Below, piece after piece: positions 10,351 to 19,084 of a stretch of 64,000 nt of DNA; position 1 is the stretch's first letter; each line of letters opens with the position of its first letter. The stretch is from Paraburkholderia franconis (GTDB lineage Bacteria; Pseudomonadota; Gammaproteobacteria; Burkholderiales; Burkholderiaceae). A program made the translations under genes and the position numbers. The DNA lies in NCBI RefSeq assembly GCF_009362735.1, contig NZ_WHNP01000010.1:124001-188000 (forward strand), read 5' to 3'. The notes under the pieces were generated by a model, which saw only the letters and a program-made list of their open reading frames with translations, was not told the DNA's origin and did not search any database.

Positions 10351-12249
10351 TTAAGCGACGCGTTTCACCGACTTGCCGCTTGCGTGCTCCACAAATCGCT
10401 CGCGGATGGACTTCGCGATACCCGCGGCGTCGAGGCCGCACGAGGCGAGCAGCTTGGCCGGATCTCCGTGATCGATGAAGCGATCGGGAAGTCCCAATTG
10501 TAGTACGGGCCGGATAACCCCACTCGCCATCATGGCTTCCACGCACGCGGAGCCCGCGCCACCCATCACACAGCCCTCTTCGACCGTGACGATCGCGTCG
10601 TGGCTTTCGGCCAGCTCGCGCACGAGGTCGGCGTCGAGCGGCTTCACGAAGCGCATGTTCGCGACCGTCGCGTCGAGTTGCTCCGCGGCTGCCAGCGCCG
10701 GCGCGACCATCGTGCCGAACGCGAGAATCGCGATGCGCTTGCCCGCCGGCTGCGACGTCTCGCGGCGCACTTCGCCCTTGCCGAGGGGAATCGCGGCCAT
10801 CTGCTTGACCGTCGCGACGCCCGCGCCCGCCCCGCGCGGATAACGCACGGCCGTCGGATTCGGCTGCTGCAACGCCGTGTACAGCATCTGACGGCATTCG
10901 TTTTCGTCCGATGCCGCCATCACCGTCATGTTCGGAATGCAGCGCAGGAACGCGAGGTCATAGGCGCCCGCGTGCGTCGCACCGTCCGCGCCGACGAGGC
11001 CCGCGCGATCGATTGCGAACACAACGGGCAGATTCTGCAGCGCGACGTCGTGGATCAGCTGGTCATACGCACGTTGCAGGAACGTCGAGTAGATTGCGAC
11101 GACGGGCTTGAGCCCTTCCGTCGCGAGGCCGCCTGCGAACGTCACCGCATGCTGCTCGGCGATGCCGACGTCGTAATAGCGATCCGGGAAGCGCTTCTCG
11201 AACTCGACCATGCCCGAGCCTTCGCGCATCGCGGGCGTGATGCCGACCACGCGCGAATCGAGTTCCGCCGCATCGCACAGCCATTCGCCGAAGACCTGTG
11301 TGTAGGTTTTCTTGGCGGGCGTCGTCGACGGCTTGATGCCTTCGGCCGGATTGAACTTGCCGGGACCGTGGTACAGCACGGGATCGGCCTCGGCGAGCTT
11401 GTAGCCCTGGCCCTTCTTCGTCACGACGTGCAGGAACTGCGGACCGCGCAGCTCCTTGATGTTCAGCAGCGTCGGGATCAGCGAATCGAGATCGTGGCCG
11501 TCGATCGGCCCGATGTAGTTGAAGCCGAACTCTTCGAACAGCGTAGCCGGGACGATCATGCCCTTCGCGTGTTCTTCGAGCCTGCGCGCGAGGTCGAGCA
11601 CAGGCGGCGCGTGGCGCAGCACGCGTTCGACGCCGGCGCGCGCGGCCGCGTAGAAGCGGCCCGACATCAGACGCGCGAGATGGCGATTCAGCGCGCCCAC
11701 GGGCGGCGAAATCGACATGTCGTTGTCGTTGAGGATGACGAGCAGCGGCACGTCGTCTTCGACGCCTGCATTGTTCATTGCCTCGAAGGCCATGCCCGCC
11801 GTCATCGCGCCGTCGCCGATCACGGCAATCGCGAAGCGGTCTTCGCCGCGCAGCTTGCTGCCGATCGCCATGCCGAGCGCCGCCGAAATCGACGTGCTCG
11901 AGTGCGCGGTGCCGAACGTGTCGTACGGCGACTCGTCGCGGCGCGGAAAGCCCGAGATGCCACCGAGCTGGCGCAGCGTCGACATCTGGTCGCGGCGGCC
12001 CGTCAGGATCTTGTGAGGATAGGTCTGATGACCCACATCCCAGACGATGCGGTCGCGCGGCGTGTCGAATACGTAATGCAGCGCGATTGTCAGTTCGACC
12101 GTACCGAGATTGGACGACAGGTGGCCGCCCGTCTGCGATACGCTGTCGAGCACGAAGGCACGCAACTCGTCGGCAAGCGGTTGCAACTGGCGGCGATCGA
12201 GGCGGCGCAGGTCCGCAGGGTCGTCAATGGTTTTCAGCAAGTCGTACAT
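10351..12249 (-). CDS. dxs: 1-deoxy-D-xylulose-5-phosphate synthase
   Basis: Condenses pyruvate and glyceraldehyde-3-phosphate to DXP, the entry step of the MEP isoprenoid pathway and a source for thiamine and pyridoxal. The 632-residue protein has the thiamine-diphosphate motif [16 protein letters not shown], the transketolase-type glutamate in [16 protein letters not shown], and a C-terminal transketolase domain. The start is placed at [16 protein letters not shown] (12249); the frame is open 17 codons further upstream but those residues do not fit the family. It follows ispA and xseB in the common xseB-ispA-dxs order. Confidence 0.97.
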   Translation of the reverse strand: MYDLLKTIDDPADLRRLDRRQLQPLADELRAFVLDSVSQTGGHLSSNLGTVELTIALHYVFDTPRDRIVWDVGHQTYPHKILTGRRDQMSTLRQLGGISGFPRRDESPYDTFGTAHSSTSISAALGMAIGSKLRGEDRFAIAVIGDGAMTAGMAFEAMNNAGVEDDVPLLVILNDNDMSISPPVGALNRHLARLMSGRFYAAARAGVERVLRHAPPVLDLARRLEEHAKGMIVPATLFEEFGFNYIGPIDGHDLDSLIPTLLNIKELRGPQFLHVVTKKGQGYKLAEADPVLYHGPGKFNPAEGIKPSTTPAKKTYTQVFGEWLCDAAELDSRVVGITPAMREGSGMVEFEKRFPDRYYDVGIAEQHAVTFAGGLATEGLKPVVAIYSTFLQRAYDQLIHDVALQNLPVVFAIDRAGLVGADGATHAGAYDLAFLRCIPNMTVMAASDENECRQMLYTALQQPNPTAVRYPRGAGAGVATVKQMAAIPLGKGEVRRETSQPAGKRIAILAFGTMVAPALAAAEQLDATVANMRFVKPLDADLVRELAESHDAIVTVEEGCVMGGAGSACVEAMMASGVIRPVLQLGLPDRFIDHGDPAKLLASCGLDAAGIAKSIRERFVEHASGKSVKRVA

Positions 12250-12345
12250 CGTCGTTCCATTGTAGGAAAACTTACGCGCCCGCACTTCATTCGCGCACAC
12301 CCGAATGCTCTTGTGCGGGCGGCGGGCTTTCGCGTTACAGCCACT

Positions 12346-13227
12346 TCAGCTGACCCGGTTCACCACGAGATCAGCCAGCTCGGCGAGCCGCTGTGCGCGG
12401 GCGCCAAAGGGGGCAAGCGCATCGTGCGCATCGCTGCGCAGTTGCGCAGCCAGCGCGCGCGACGCGTCGAGCCCGATGATCGACACGTAGGTCGGCTTGC
12501 CGTCCTTTGCGTCCTTGCCGGCCGTCTTGCCGAGCGTCGCGGAATCGGTCGTGACGTCGAGAATGTCGTCGACCACCTGAAACGCAAGGCCGACGGCGGC
12601 CGAATAGGCGTCGAGCGCCTGCAGCGTCTTCGCATCGGGCGTTCCACCTGTCAGTGCACCCATCCGGACGGCCGCGCGCAGCAGCGCACCCGTCTTCAGG
12701 CGGTGCATCGTTTCGAGCTGCGGACGCGTCAGCGTCTGTCCGACGCTCGCGAGATCGATCGCCTGGCCGCCCGCCATGCCGACCGAGCCGCTCGCGAGCG
12801 CCAGTTCGCGCACCAGCGCGGCCTGCTGCGCGGGCGCGAGCACATCCGATGTCAGCGCAACGAAAGCTTGCGACTGCAGCGCGTCGCCGACCAGCAGCGC
12901 CGTCGCTTCGTCATACTTGACGTGCACGGTGGGCTTGCCGCGGCGCAGTTCGTCGTCGTCCATGCAGGGCATGTCGTCGTGAACAAGCGAATAGACGTGG
13001 ATCATTTCCAGCGCCGCCGACGCCGCTTCCAGGCACTCGGCCTTCGCGTCCGTCAGCTCGCCCGCCGCGTGGCACAGCAGCGGGCGCACCCGCTTGCCGC
13101 CGCCCAGCACGGCATAGCGCATCGCTTCATGCAGCTTTGCAGGCTCCGTCGACGTCGCCGGCAAGTAGTGTTCGAGTGCGCTCTCTACGCGGTCCAGCAC
13201 CGAGCGCATCCATTGTTCGAATGTCAT
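12346..13227 (-). CDS. ispA: Farnesyl diphosphate synthase (geranyltranstransferase) IspA
   Basis: Joins isopentenyl diphosphate to DMAPP and GPP to give farnesyl diphosphate. The 293-residue protein has the first Asp-rich motif DDMPCMDDDELRRG, GGGKRVRPLL for substrate binding, and the second Asp-rich motif DDILD. The ATG at 13227 overlaps the xseB stop by four bases (ATGA), which suggests coupled translation. The gap to dxs is 96 bases. Confidence 0.96.
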   Translation of the reverse strand: MTFEQWMRSVLDRVESALEHYLPATSTEPAKLHEAMRYAVLGGGKRVRPLLCHAAGELTDAKAECLEAASAALEMIHVYSLVHDDMPCMDDDELRRGKPTVHVKYDEATALLVGDALQSQAFVALTSDVLAPAQQAALVRELALASGSVGMAGGQAIDLASVGQTLTRPQLETMHRLKTGALLRAAVRMGALTGGTPDAKTLQALDAYSAAVGLAFQVVDDILDVTTDSATLGKTAGKDAKDGKPTYVSIIGLDASRALAAQLRSDAHDALAPFGARAQRLAELADLVVNRVS

Positions 13228-13541
13228 AGATCGTCTCCGCTGTCGGCAGCGGTTGTACCTGCTGTGTTCACGGGAAGCGGCTTGAGCGTCTCGCCATCCA
13301 GGACGCGCACCTGCTGCTCCACCTTTTCGAGCTGCTGCTGGCAGAATGCCACGAGCGCTGCGCCGCGCCGGTACGCTGCCAGCGACTCTTCCAGGTTGAG
13401 GCTGCCGGCTTCCATCCGCCCGACGAGCCCTTCCAGCTCCGCCAGCGCCGACTCGTAGCTCTCGGGCAGCGGGGTCTGGTCGGAACCTTCGGCGCTGGCG
13501 GGGGACAAACCCGTCGTCTCGGTCCGTGCGGTCTTCGCCAT
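13224..13541 (-). CDS. xseB: Exodeoxyribonuclease VII small subunit
   Basis: Small subunit of the ssDNA exonuclease that pairs with XseA. The 105-residue protein has the compact three-helix family pattern YESALAELEGLVGRMEAGSL and LEESLAAYRRGAAL. The start is taken as the ATG at 13541 (MAKTARTETT); a TTG four codons upstream is possible but less likely. It heads the operon with ispA and dxs. Confidence 0.93.
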   Translation of the reverse strand: MAKTARTETTGLSPASAEGSDQTPLPESYESALAELEGLVGRMEAGSLNLEESLAAYRRGAALVAFCQQQLEKVEQQVRVLDGETLKPLPVNTAGTTAADSGDDL

Positions 13542-13750
13542 GAATCGTCGCAAAATTAAAACAAGTCGGACATTCTACGGCAAAAGGAAACTTCTCGACC
13601 TGTAAGCGCACCAATCGGGGCAGGCGCGACGCTTGCACAACACTTCTGGCGATAGAAAAGAATCCGGCGTTTTGCGCCAGAAATCGCGACCTTCGACGAC
13701 ATTTTTAACCCAAATCAGGTACTTAAGCGCCCCAAGGAGGGGGAAACAGG

Positions 13751-13756
13751 TATAAT
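13751..13756 (+). promoter_or_regulatory. -10 element upstream of the Rieske oxygenase
   Basis: A consensus TATAAT in the 13554-13782 gap, 72 bases before the preferred start at 13828. The -35 position is weak. Confidence 0.45.
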
Positions 13757-13827
13757 CGCGGGCTCCCTAAATCGAATCTTCGATGGTTGGGTTGTTCACT
13801 GCTTTCACGTCTTCATCGGGAGTGGGA

Positions 13828-14934
13828 ATGTCCAATCTGAGCAATGCATTGCAGCTGAAGGCTATTCACAGCCAGCTGCCAGTCACGGCTTACTTTGACC
13901 AGGCGCTTCACCAGCGCGAACTCGAAATCCTTTTCAAGAAAGGTCCTCGCTACGTCGGGCACGAACTCATGGTTCCCGAAGCGGGAAACTATTTCGCCTT
14001 GCCCAGCGAAAGCGAGGGACGCGTGCTCGTTCGCAATCAGCAGTCGCAGGTCGAACTGCTGTCGAACGTGTGCCGCCACCGACAGGCGATCATGCTGAAC
14101 GGCCGCGGACAGACGGGGAACATCGTCTGCCCCCTGCATCGCTGGACATACGATCTGAACGGCCAGCTGCTCGGCGCGCCGCATTTCGCCGACAACCCCT
14201 GCCTCAACCTCGGAGCCACGCCGCTGCAAAGCTGGAACGGCCTGTTGTTCGAATCGCAGGGCCGCGACGTCGCGAAAGATCTCGCGCGTCTCGGCACGGC
14301 AAAACACTTCGACTTCGCGGACTACATGTTCGATCACGTCGAAGTGCACGAGTGCAACTACAACTGGAAGACCTTCATCGAGGTCTATCTGGAGGACTAT
14401 CACGTCGTGCCGTTCCATCCGGGCCTCGGCAGCTTCGTCAATTGCGACGACCTGAAGTGGGAATTCGGCGAGTGGTACAGCGTGCAGACGGTCGGCGTGC
14501 ACAACGAACTCGCGCGTCCGGGCAGCCCGACGTACCGCAAGTGGCACGACGAAGTGCTGCGTTACCGCGAAGGCAAGATGCCGGAGTTCGGCGCGATCTG
14601 GATGGTGTACTACCCGGGCATCATGATCGAGTGGTATCCGCATGTGCTCGTCGTGTCGTGGCTGATTCCGCGCGGTCCGCAGAAGACGACCAACATCGTC
14701 GAGTTCTATTACCCTGAGGAAATCGCGCTGTTCGAGCGCGACTTCGTCGAGGCGGAGCGCGCCGCGTACATGGAAACGGCGCGTGAAGACGATGAGATCG
14801 CCGAGCGCATGGACGCCGGCCGCCGCGCGCTGCTGGAGCGCGGCGAATCGCAGGTCGGTCCGTATCAGAGCCCGATGGAAGACGGCATGCAGCACTTCCA
14901 CGAGTTCCTGCGGCGCCAGCTCGGCACGGTCTGA
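13828..14934 (+). CDS. Rieske [2Fe-2S] aromatic ring-hydroxylating oxygenase, alpha subunit type
   Basis: A 368-residue oxygenase-type protein. The Rieske motif is present (CRHRQAIML, then CPLHRWTYD), followed by an SRPBCC catalytic domain with the iron ligands in LEDYHVVPFHPGL. No beta subunit, ferredoxin or reductase gene is beside it, so the substrate cannot be named; it may work with a distant reductase. The start at MSNLSNALQL is preferred because a GGGAG lies about 10 bases before it; an in-frame ATG at 13783 has no ribosome site. A strong terminator follows. Confidence 0.9.
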   Translation: MSNLSNALQLKAIHSQLPVTAYFDQALHQRELEILFKKGPRYVGHELMVPEAGNYFALPSESEGRVLVRNQQSQVELLSNVCRHRQAIMLNGRGQTGNIVCPLHRWTYDLNGQLLGAPHFADNPCLNLGATPLQSWNGLLFESQGRDVAKDLARLGTAKHFDFADYMFDHVEVHECNYNWKTFIEVYLEDYHVVPFHPGLGSFVNCDDLKWEFGEWYSVQTVGVHNELARPGSPTYRKWHDEVLRYREGKMPEFGAIWMVYYPGIMIEWYPHVLVVSWLIPRGPQKTTNIVEFYYPEEIALFERDFVEAERAAYMETAREDDEIAERMDAGRRALLERGESQVGPYQSPMEDGMQHFHEFLRRQLGTV

Positions 14935-14964
14935 GTCTTCGTCGAACGGCTATCGGCAAAGGAA

Positions 14965-14989
14965 GACGGGCTTCGGCCCGTCTTTTTTT
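14965..14989 (+). terminator. Rho-independent terminator after the Rieske oxygenase
   Basis: GACGGG-CTTCG-GCCCGTC type stem-loop followed by seven T, directly before sseA. Confidence 0.9.
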
Positions 14990-15044
14990 GTTTAGACTAC
15001 CTATATCGTTCGGCGCTGCCGAAGCCAGTCTCTCAGGAGCCGTC

Positions 15045-15914
15045 ATGCCACACACTCACCACACCACGCTGATCTCCGCCGATAACCTCGCTGAACGTCT
15101 GGCTGCCGCGCCGGGCAGCGTCTTCATCGCCGATTGCCGCTTCGATCTCGCCGACACCGACGCCGGCGAGAAAGCCTATGCGGCGGGCCACCTGCCGCAC
15201 GCGCACTATCTGCACCTCGACCGCGATCTGTCGGGCCCGAAGACGGGCACCAACGGGCGTCACCCGTTGCCCGATCGTCAGAAGCTCGTCGACCGTCTCG
15301 CCGAACTCGGCCTCAAGCAAGGCCAACAAGTGGTCGCCTACGACGAGCAGGGCGGCATGTACGCCGCGCGTCTGTGGTGGCTGCTGCGCTGGCTGGGCCA
15401 CGATTCAGTCGCTCTGCTCGACGGCGGGCTTCCGGCGTGGAAAGCGGCGGGCCAGGCGTTGACGCAGGACGCGCCTCCCAAGGCCAAGGGCGACTTCAAG
15501 GCGGGCGCTCCGCTTGCCGTGACCGTCGATGCGCAGGCCATCGAGCGCAATATCGCCACGCATGAGCGCGTGCTGATCGACGCGCGCGCCGCGGACCGCT
15601 ATCGCGGCGAGAACGAAACGCTGGATCGCGTCGGCGGCCACATTCCGGGCGCGCGCAACCGCTACTTCAAGGACAACCTCACCGCGGACGGCCGCTTCAA
15701 GTCGGCGCACACGCTGCGTGACGAATTCAGCGCCGTCATCCCGGGCGTAGCCGCCGAGCACGTCGTGCTGCAATGCGGCTCGGGCGTCACCGCGTGCCAC
15801 AACGCACTCGCGATGGAGATTGCGGGACTGCATGGCGCAGCGCTGTATCCGGGGTCGTGGAGCGAATGGAGTTCCGATCCGGCGCGGCCGGTGGCAACGG
15901 GCGCCAATCCTTAG
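15045..15914 (+). CDS. sseA: 3-mercaptopyruvate sulfurtransferase (two-domain rhodanese)
   Basis: Transfers sulfur from 3-mercaptopyruvate (or thiosulfate) to thiols or cyanide. The 289-residue protein has two rhodanese domains, the second carrying the active-site loop CGSGVTACH, a sequence more typical of mercaptopyruvate than of thiosulfate sulfurtransferases. The ATG at 15045 has CAGGAG eight bases before it; the longer frame from 14988 crosses the terminator. A perfect 11-bp hairpin follows the stop. Confidence 0.94.
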   Translation: MPHTHHTTLISADNLAERLAAAPGSVFIADCRFDLADTDAGEKAYAAGHLPHAHYLHLDRDLSGPKTGTNGRHPLPDRQKLVDRLAELGLKQGQQVVAYDEQGGMYAARLWWLLRWLGHDSVALLDGGLPAWKAAGQALTQDAPPKAKGDFKAGAPLAVTVDAQAIERNIATHERVLIDARAADRYRGENETLDRVGGHIPGARNRYFKDNLTADGRFKSAHTLRDEFSAVIPGVAAEHVVLQCGSGVTACHNALAMEIAGLHGAALYPGSWSEWSSDPARPVATGANP

Positions 15915-15932
15915 TCCATCGCTAGCCGTTCG

Positions 15933-15960
15933 CTGATCACGGCGCTTTTGCCGTGATCAG
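15933..15960 (+). terminator. Perfect hairpin downstream of sseA
   Basis: CTGATCACGGC and GCCGTGATCAG pair perfectly around a 6-base loop 19 bases after the sseA stop. There is no T run, so it may stabilise the 3' end rather than terminate. Nothing else is seen in 15961-16208. Confidence 0.5.
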
Positions 15961-16208
15961 GTTGGCGCGTCGCCGCTATCCGCGCGGCGCGCCCGCGCCC
16001 CAAGGCGAGCGCGGTGCGGCGTGCAGGTGGAAAAAGCGGACCCGAAGTCCATCGTGAATGCCCATTGCAAACAACTTTGCCACGGCTGCAAAAGACGGCC
16101 GACCGCCTGCGGCGACAGCATAAAGCCGACTTGTAGAGACATCCGACGTTACCGCAATGCGACCACAGCACGGCCGCGCGAAATCCGCAGGCTGGAGGAA
16201 CAACACAA

Positions 16209-17081
16209 TCAGCTGACGCCATGCTGCCTGAACCACGCAAGCGCCCGCTTCCAACCGTCCTCGGCATCGGCCTGCCGGTAACTCGGCCGATAGTCGGCAA
16301 AAAACGCATGCCCCGCGTCGTCGTAGACGATGAACTGCGCCCCCCGCCCCGCCTGCGGCCCTTGCGCGATGGCCTGCTTCATCTTTTCCAGCGAATCTTG
16401 CGGAATGCTCTGGTCCTGCCGCCCATACAGCCCGAGCACGGGCACCTGCAGGTCGGACACGCGGTCGATCGGATTGGCGGGCGTCATCGGCGTCTGGTCG
16501 CCGACCACGCGCCCGTACCACGCGACGGCCGCCTTCAGCCGCGGATTGTGTTCCGCGTACAGCCACGTGATGCGCCCGCCCCAGCAGAAGCCGTTGACTC
16601 CCACCCGGTTAACATCGCCGCCATGCTGGCCGGCCCACTTGAACGTCGCGTCGAGATCGGCGAGCACCTGGGCATCGGGCACCTTGCTCACGACCTGCTC
16701 GTTGAGCTGCTGCATCGACGGATACTTCGTCGGATCGCCCTGGCGTACGTACAGGTTCGGCGCGACGGCCAGATAGCCCTGCTTTGCGAAGCGTCGGCAG
16801 ACATCCGCGATATGCTCGTGCACGCCGAAGATCTCATGGATCACGATGATCACGGGCAGATGCGTCTTGCCCTTCGGCTGCGCGCGGTACGCGGGCACCA
16901 GCGTATCGCCCGAGTGGATGCCGACCTCGCCCGCATCGAGCCCTTCGCTATCGGTGTGGATGGTCTGCGCGGACACGGGCAGCACGCACGCCGCAAAGCC
17001 GCTGCCGAGCGCCGCCTTGATGAAGGTGCGCCGATCGAAGGGCACGTGGGGAACGAGACTGTCGACTTCTGGCTTCAGCAT
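16209..17081 (-). CDS. Dienelactone hydrolase family protein with Tat signal
   Basis: A 290-residue alpha/beta hydrolase of the dienelactone hydrolase family. The nucleophile motif GFCWGG, the EIFGVHEHI stretch and the C-terminal DDAGHAFF with the catalytic His fit the family. A twin-arginine signal (RRTFIKAALGSGFAACVL) near residue 17 marks it for export in folded form. The start MLKPEV is chosen for its AAGGAG ribosome site; 17 further open codons upstream are not needed. The natural substrate is unknown. It is followed upstream by a cluster of hairpin repeats. Confidence 0.9.
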   Translation of the reverse strand: MLKPEVDSLVPHVPFDRRTFIKAALGSGFAACVLPVSAQTIHTDSEGLDAGEVGIHSGDTLVPAYRAQPKGKTHLPVIIVIHEIFGVHEHIADVCRRFAKQGYLAVAPNLYVRQGDPTKYPSMQQLNEQVVSKVPDAQVLADLDATFKWAGQHGGDVNRVGVNGFCWGGRITWLYAEHNPRLKAAVAWYGRVVGDQTPMTPANPIDRVSDLQVPVLGLYGRQDQSIPQDSLEKMKQAIAQGPQAGRGAQFIVYDDAGHAFFADYRPSYRQADAEDGWKRALAWFRQHGVS

Positions 17082-17138
17082 GCGGTGCTCCTTGGTGAAA
17101 TGACAAGGGTGAACGGCAAGGAAGGCAAGCAAAGATGT

Positions 17139-17428
17139 TGCGGGGGACGGAGTAAGGCGCTAAAGCGCCAACTTCTGCCGACGACTTTGCAGGGGACGGG
17201 GCTAAGCGCTAAAGCGCCAACTCCCGTCGACTACCCTGTATGGGACCGGAGTAAGTGCTCTGCATGGGGCTGGAGTAAGTGCTAAAGCACTAACTTCAGC
17301 CGACAGCTAAAGCGCCAACTCCGGTCGACTGCCCTGCATGGGGCTGGAGTAAATGCTAAAGCGCCAACTCTGGTCGACCGCCCTGCATGGGACCGGAGTA
17401 AGGCGCTAAAGCGCCAACTCCGGTCGAC
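17139..17428. repeat. Nested hairpin repeat cluster, locus 1 (REP/BIME-like)
   Basis: Five palindromic units fill the gap between the hydrolase and ndh. The cleanest (17391-17425) has outer arms GACCGGAGT/ACTCCGGTC and inner arms GGCGCT/AGCGCC around AA. The unit at 17244-17326 is nested: outer arms GACCGGAGT (17244-17252) and ACTCCGGTC (17318-17326) enclose a whole second hairpin with arms GGCTGGAGT/ACTTCAGCC and AGTGCT/AGCACT. The nested unit spans about 98 bases. The same family recurs at 60564-60903. No coding potential is seen. Confidence 0.9.
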
Positions 17429-17475
17429 ACAGCATACGCGCAAGCGCATTCCGTTGCAGAAGCATCGACCTGCAA

Positions 17476-18825
17476 TCAGTGCAGCTTCACGCGCGGCAGT
17501 GTAGTGCGCCGCAGCCAGTGCGCGAACGTATCGAGCACCATCCGCGCGTAGCCATGCAGCGCCGCGATGTGCAGCCGGTACAGCGACATGTACATGAAGC
17601 GCGCGAAGAGCCCTTCGATCAGCATGTTCCCGCCGATCACGCCGCCCATCAGATTGCCAACAGCGCTGAAGTGCCCAAGCGATACCAGCGAGCCGAAGTC
17701 GCGATAGGTGAACTCGGGCAGCGGCCGGCTTTCGAGCATATTGCCGAACGCGCGCAGCAGAAAGCTCGCCTGCTGATGCGCGGCCTGCGCGCGAGGCGGC
17801 ACGTTGCGTTCATTGCCAGGCCACGAACACGCCGCGCAATCGCCGAGCGCAAACACGTTATCGTCGATTTCGGTCTGCAGCGTGCGGCGCACCTGCAACT
17901 GGCCGAGCCGGTTCACGGGCAGGCCGTCAAGCTGGCTCAATACGGGCGGCGCCTTGATGCCTGCGGCCCACACGGTCAGATCGGCGCGCACGGTCTTGCC
18001 GCTTGCCGTGCGCACGAGGCCCGGCGCGACTTCCGCGACTGTCTCGCCCACCATCAGCTTCACGCCGAGCTTTTGCAGAAGTTCGGCCGTCGCAGTCGAT
18101 ACGCGCTCCTGTAGCGCCGGCAAAATGCGCGGCCCCGCTTCGATCAGCACGATGCCGACGTCATGACGCGGATCGAGCTTATGCAGCCCGTACGCGGACA
18201 ACACCTGCGCCGTATTGCGCAGTTCCGCCGACAGCTCGACACCCGTTGCGCCGCCGCCGACGATCGCGACCTGGATGCGCGGCTCCGTCGATGCGTGCGT
18301 GCCGGGATTCGACTCGACGGGTTCGTGCGCCTGATGCTCGGCGCGCATGCAGGCGGCAATGAGGCGCTTGCGAAAGCGCTCGGCCTGCTGGACGGTGTCG
18401 AGCGCGATCGAATATTCCGGCGCGCCCTTCACGCCGAAGAAATGCGTGGTGCTGCCGATCGCAATGACGAGCGTGTCGTATTCGAGCGCGCGTTTGGGAA
18501 GAAGCTCGGCGCCGTCGTCGTCGAGCACGCGGCCAAGCGTGATGCGTTTCGCCGCGCGATCGAGCGCGGTCAGTTCGCCCTGCTGGAATTCGAAGCCGTG
18601 CCAGCGCGCCTGCGCCGCGTATTCGAGCTCCTGCGTGAATGGGTCCATGCTGCCCGCCGCAACTTCATGCAGCAGCGGTTTCCAGATATGCGTCGGATAA
18701 CGGTCGACCAGCGTGACCTGCGCGCGTGGCACGCCATTGCTCTTCTTGCGCGCATAACGGTCGCCGAGCCGCGTCGCCAGCTCGAGACCGCCCGCACCTC
18801 CACCCACGACGACAAAACGATGCAT
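17476..18825 (-). CDS. ndh: Type II NADH dehydrogenase (NAD(P)/FAD-dependent oxidoreductase)
   Basis: A 449-residue single-subunit NADH:quinone oxidoreductase that passes electrons to quinone without pumping protons. It has the FAD site VVVGGGAGGLELATRLG at the N-terminus, the NADH site VAIVGGGATGVELSAEL near residue 195, and the second FAD contact NVFALGDCAACSW. The C-terminal 60 residues are hydrophobic/amphipathic, fitting membrane attachment. Flanked by the repeat cluster downstream and a structured gap before polA. Some relatives act on other quinones or are sulfide oxidoreductases, but the sequence favours NDH-2. Confidence 0.93.
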   Translation of the reverse strand: MHRFVVVGGGAGGLELATRLGDRYARKKSNGVPRAQVTLVDRYPTHIWKPLLHEVAAGSMDPFTQELEYAAQARWHGFEFQQGELTALDRAAKRITLGRVLDDDGAELLPKRALEYDTLVIAIGSTTHFFGVKGAPEYSIALDTVQQAERFRKRLIAACMRAEHQAHEPVESNPGTHASTEPRIQVAIVGGGATGVELSAELRNTAQVLSAYGLHKLDPRHDVGIVLIEAGPRILPALQERVSTATAELLQKLGVKLMVGETVAEVAPGLVRTASGKTVRADLTVWAAGIKAPPVLSQLDGLPVNRLGQLQVRRTLQTEIDDNVFALGDCAACSWPGNERNVPPRAQAAHQQASFLLRAFGNMLESRPLPEFTYRDFGSLVSLGHFSAVGNLMGGVIGGNMLIEGLFARFMYMSLYRLHIAALHGYARMVLDTFAHWLRRTTLPRVKLH

Positions 18826-18936
18826 CAGGACTCTCCGTATGAAACGACAAGTTGTGCGTCGATGCGGCTCGCTTCGCGCAAGTGCGGCCGCTTTTGTTTT
18901 CTTGTTATTCGCGTTCTGTCGATTGTCGGCGACCAG

Positions 18937-19017
18937 CGGGACAAGTCACAAGTCCGTCATGTGCGACTGTGACTTGCGAACGACGTTGCCCCGCTCCTTG
19001 TCCCGCCCATTGTCCCG
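18937..19017. repeat. Inverted-repeat array between ndh and polA
   Basis: CGGGACAA (18937-18944) is complementary to two TTGTCCCG copies (18998-19005, 19010-19017), and the inner AAGTCACA (18943-18950) to TGTGACTT (18968-18975), so nested and alternative stems can form. No gene is seen in 18826-19075. Confidence 0.55.
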
Positions 19018-19057
19018 TTGACCTGGAGAAGCAACAATGGTGTGTCAGTGTGTCGTG

Positions 19058-19084
19058 GCGCACATGACTGGCATGTCAGTGCGC
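19058..19084 (-). terminator. Imperfect palindrome at the 3' end of polA
   Basis: A 27-base near-palindrome with GCGCA/TGCGC outer and ACATG/CATGT inner pairs overlaps the polA stop codon region. Without a T run its role as terminator is uncertain. Confidence 0.35.

Noticed and set aside
10600..13458. A 952-codon plus-strand open frame across dxs and ispA
   Set aside because: It lies antisense to two well-recognised genes, runs through their gap, and has Arg-rich composition typical of a shadow frame.
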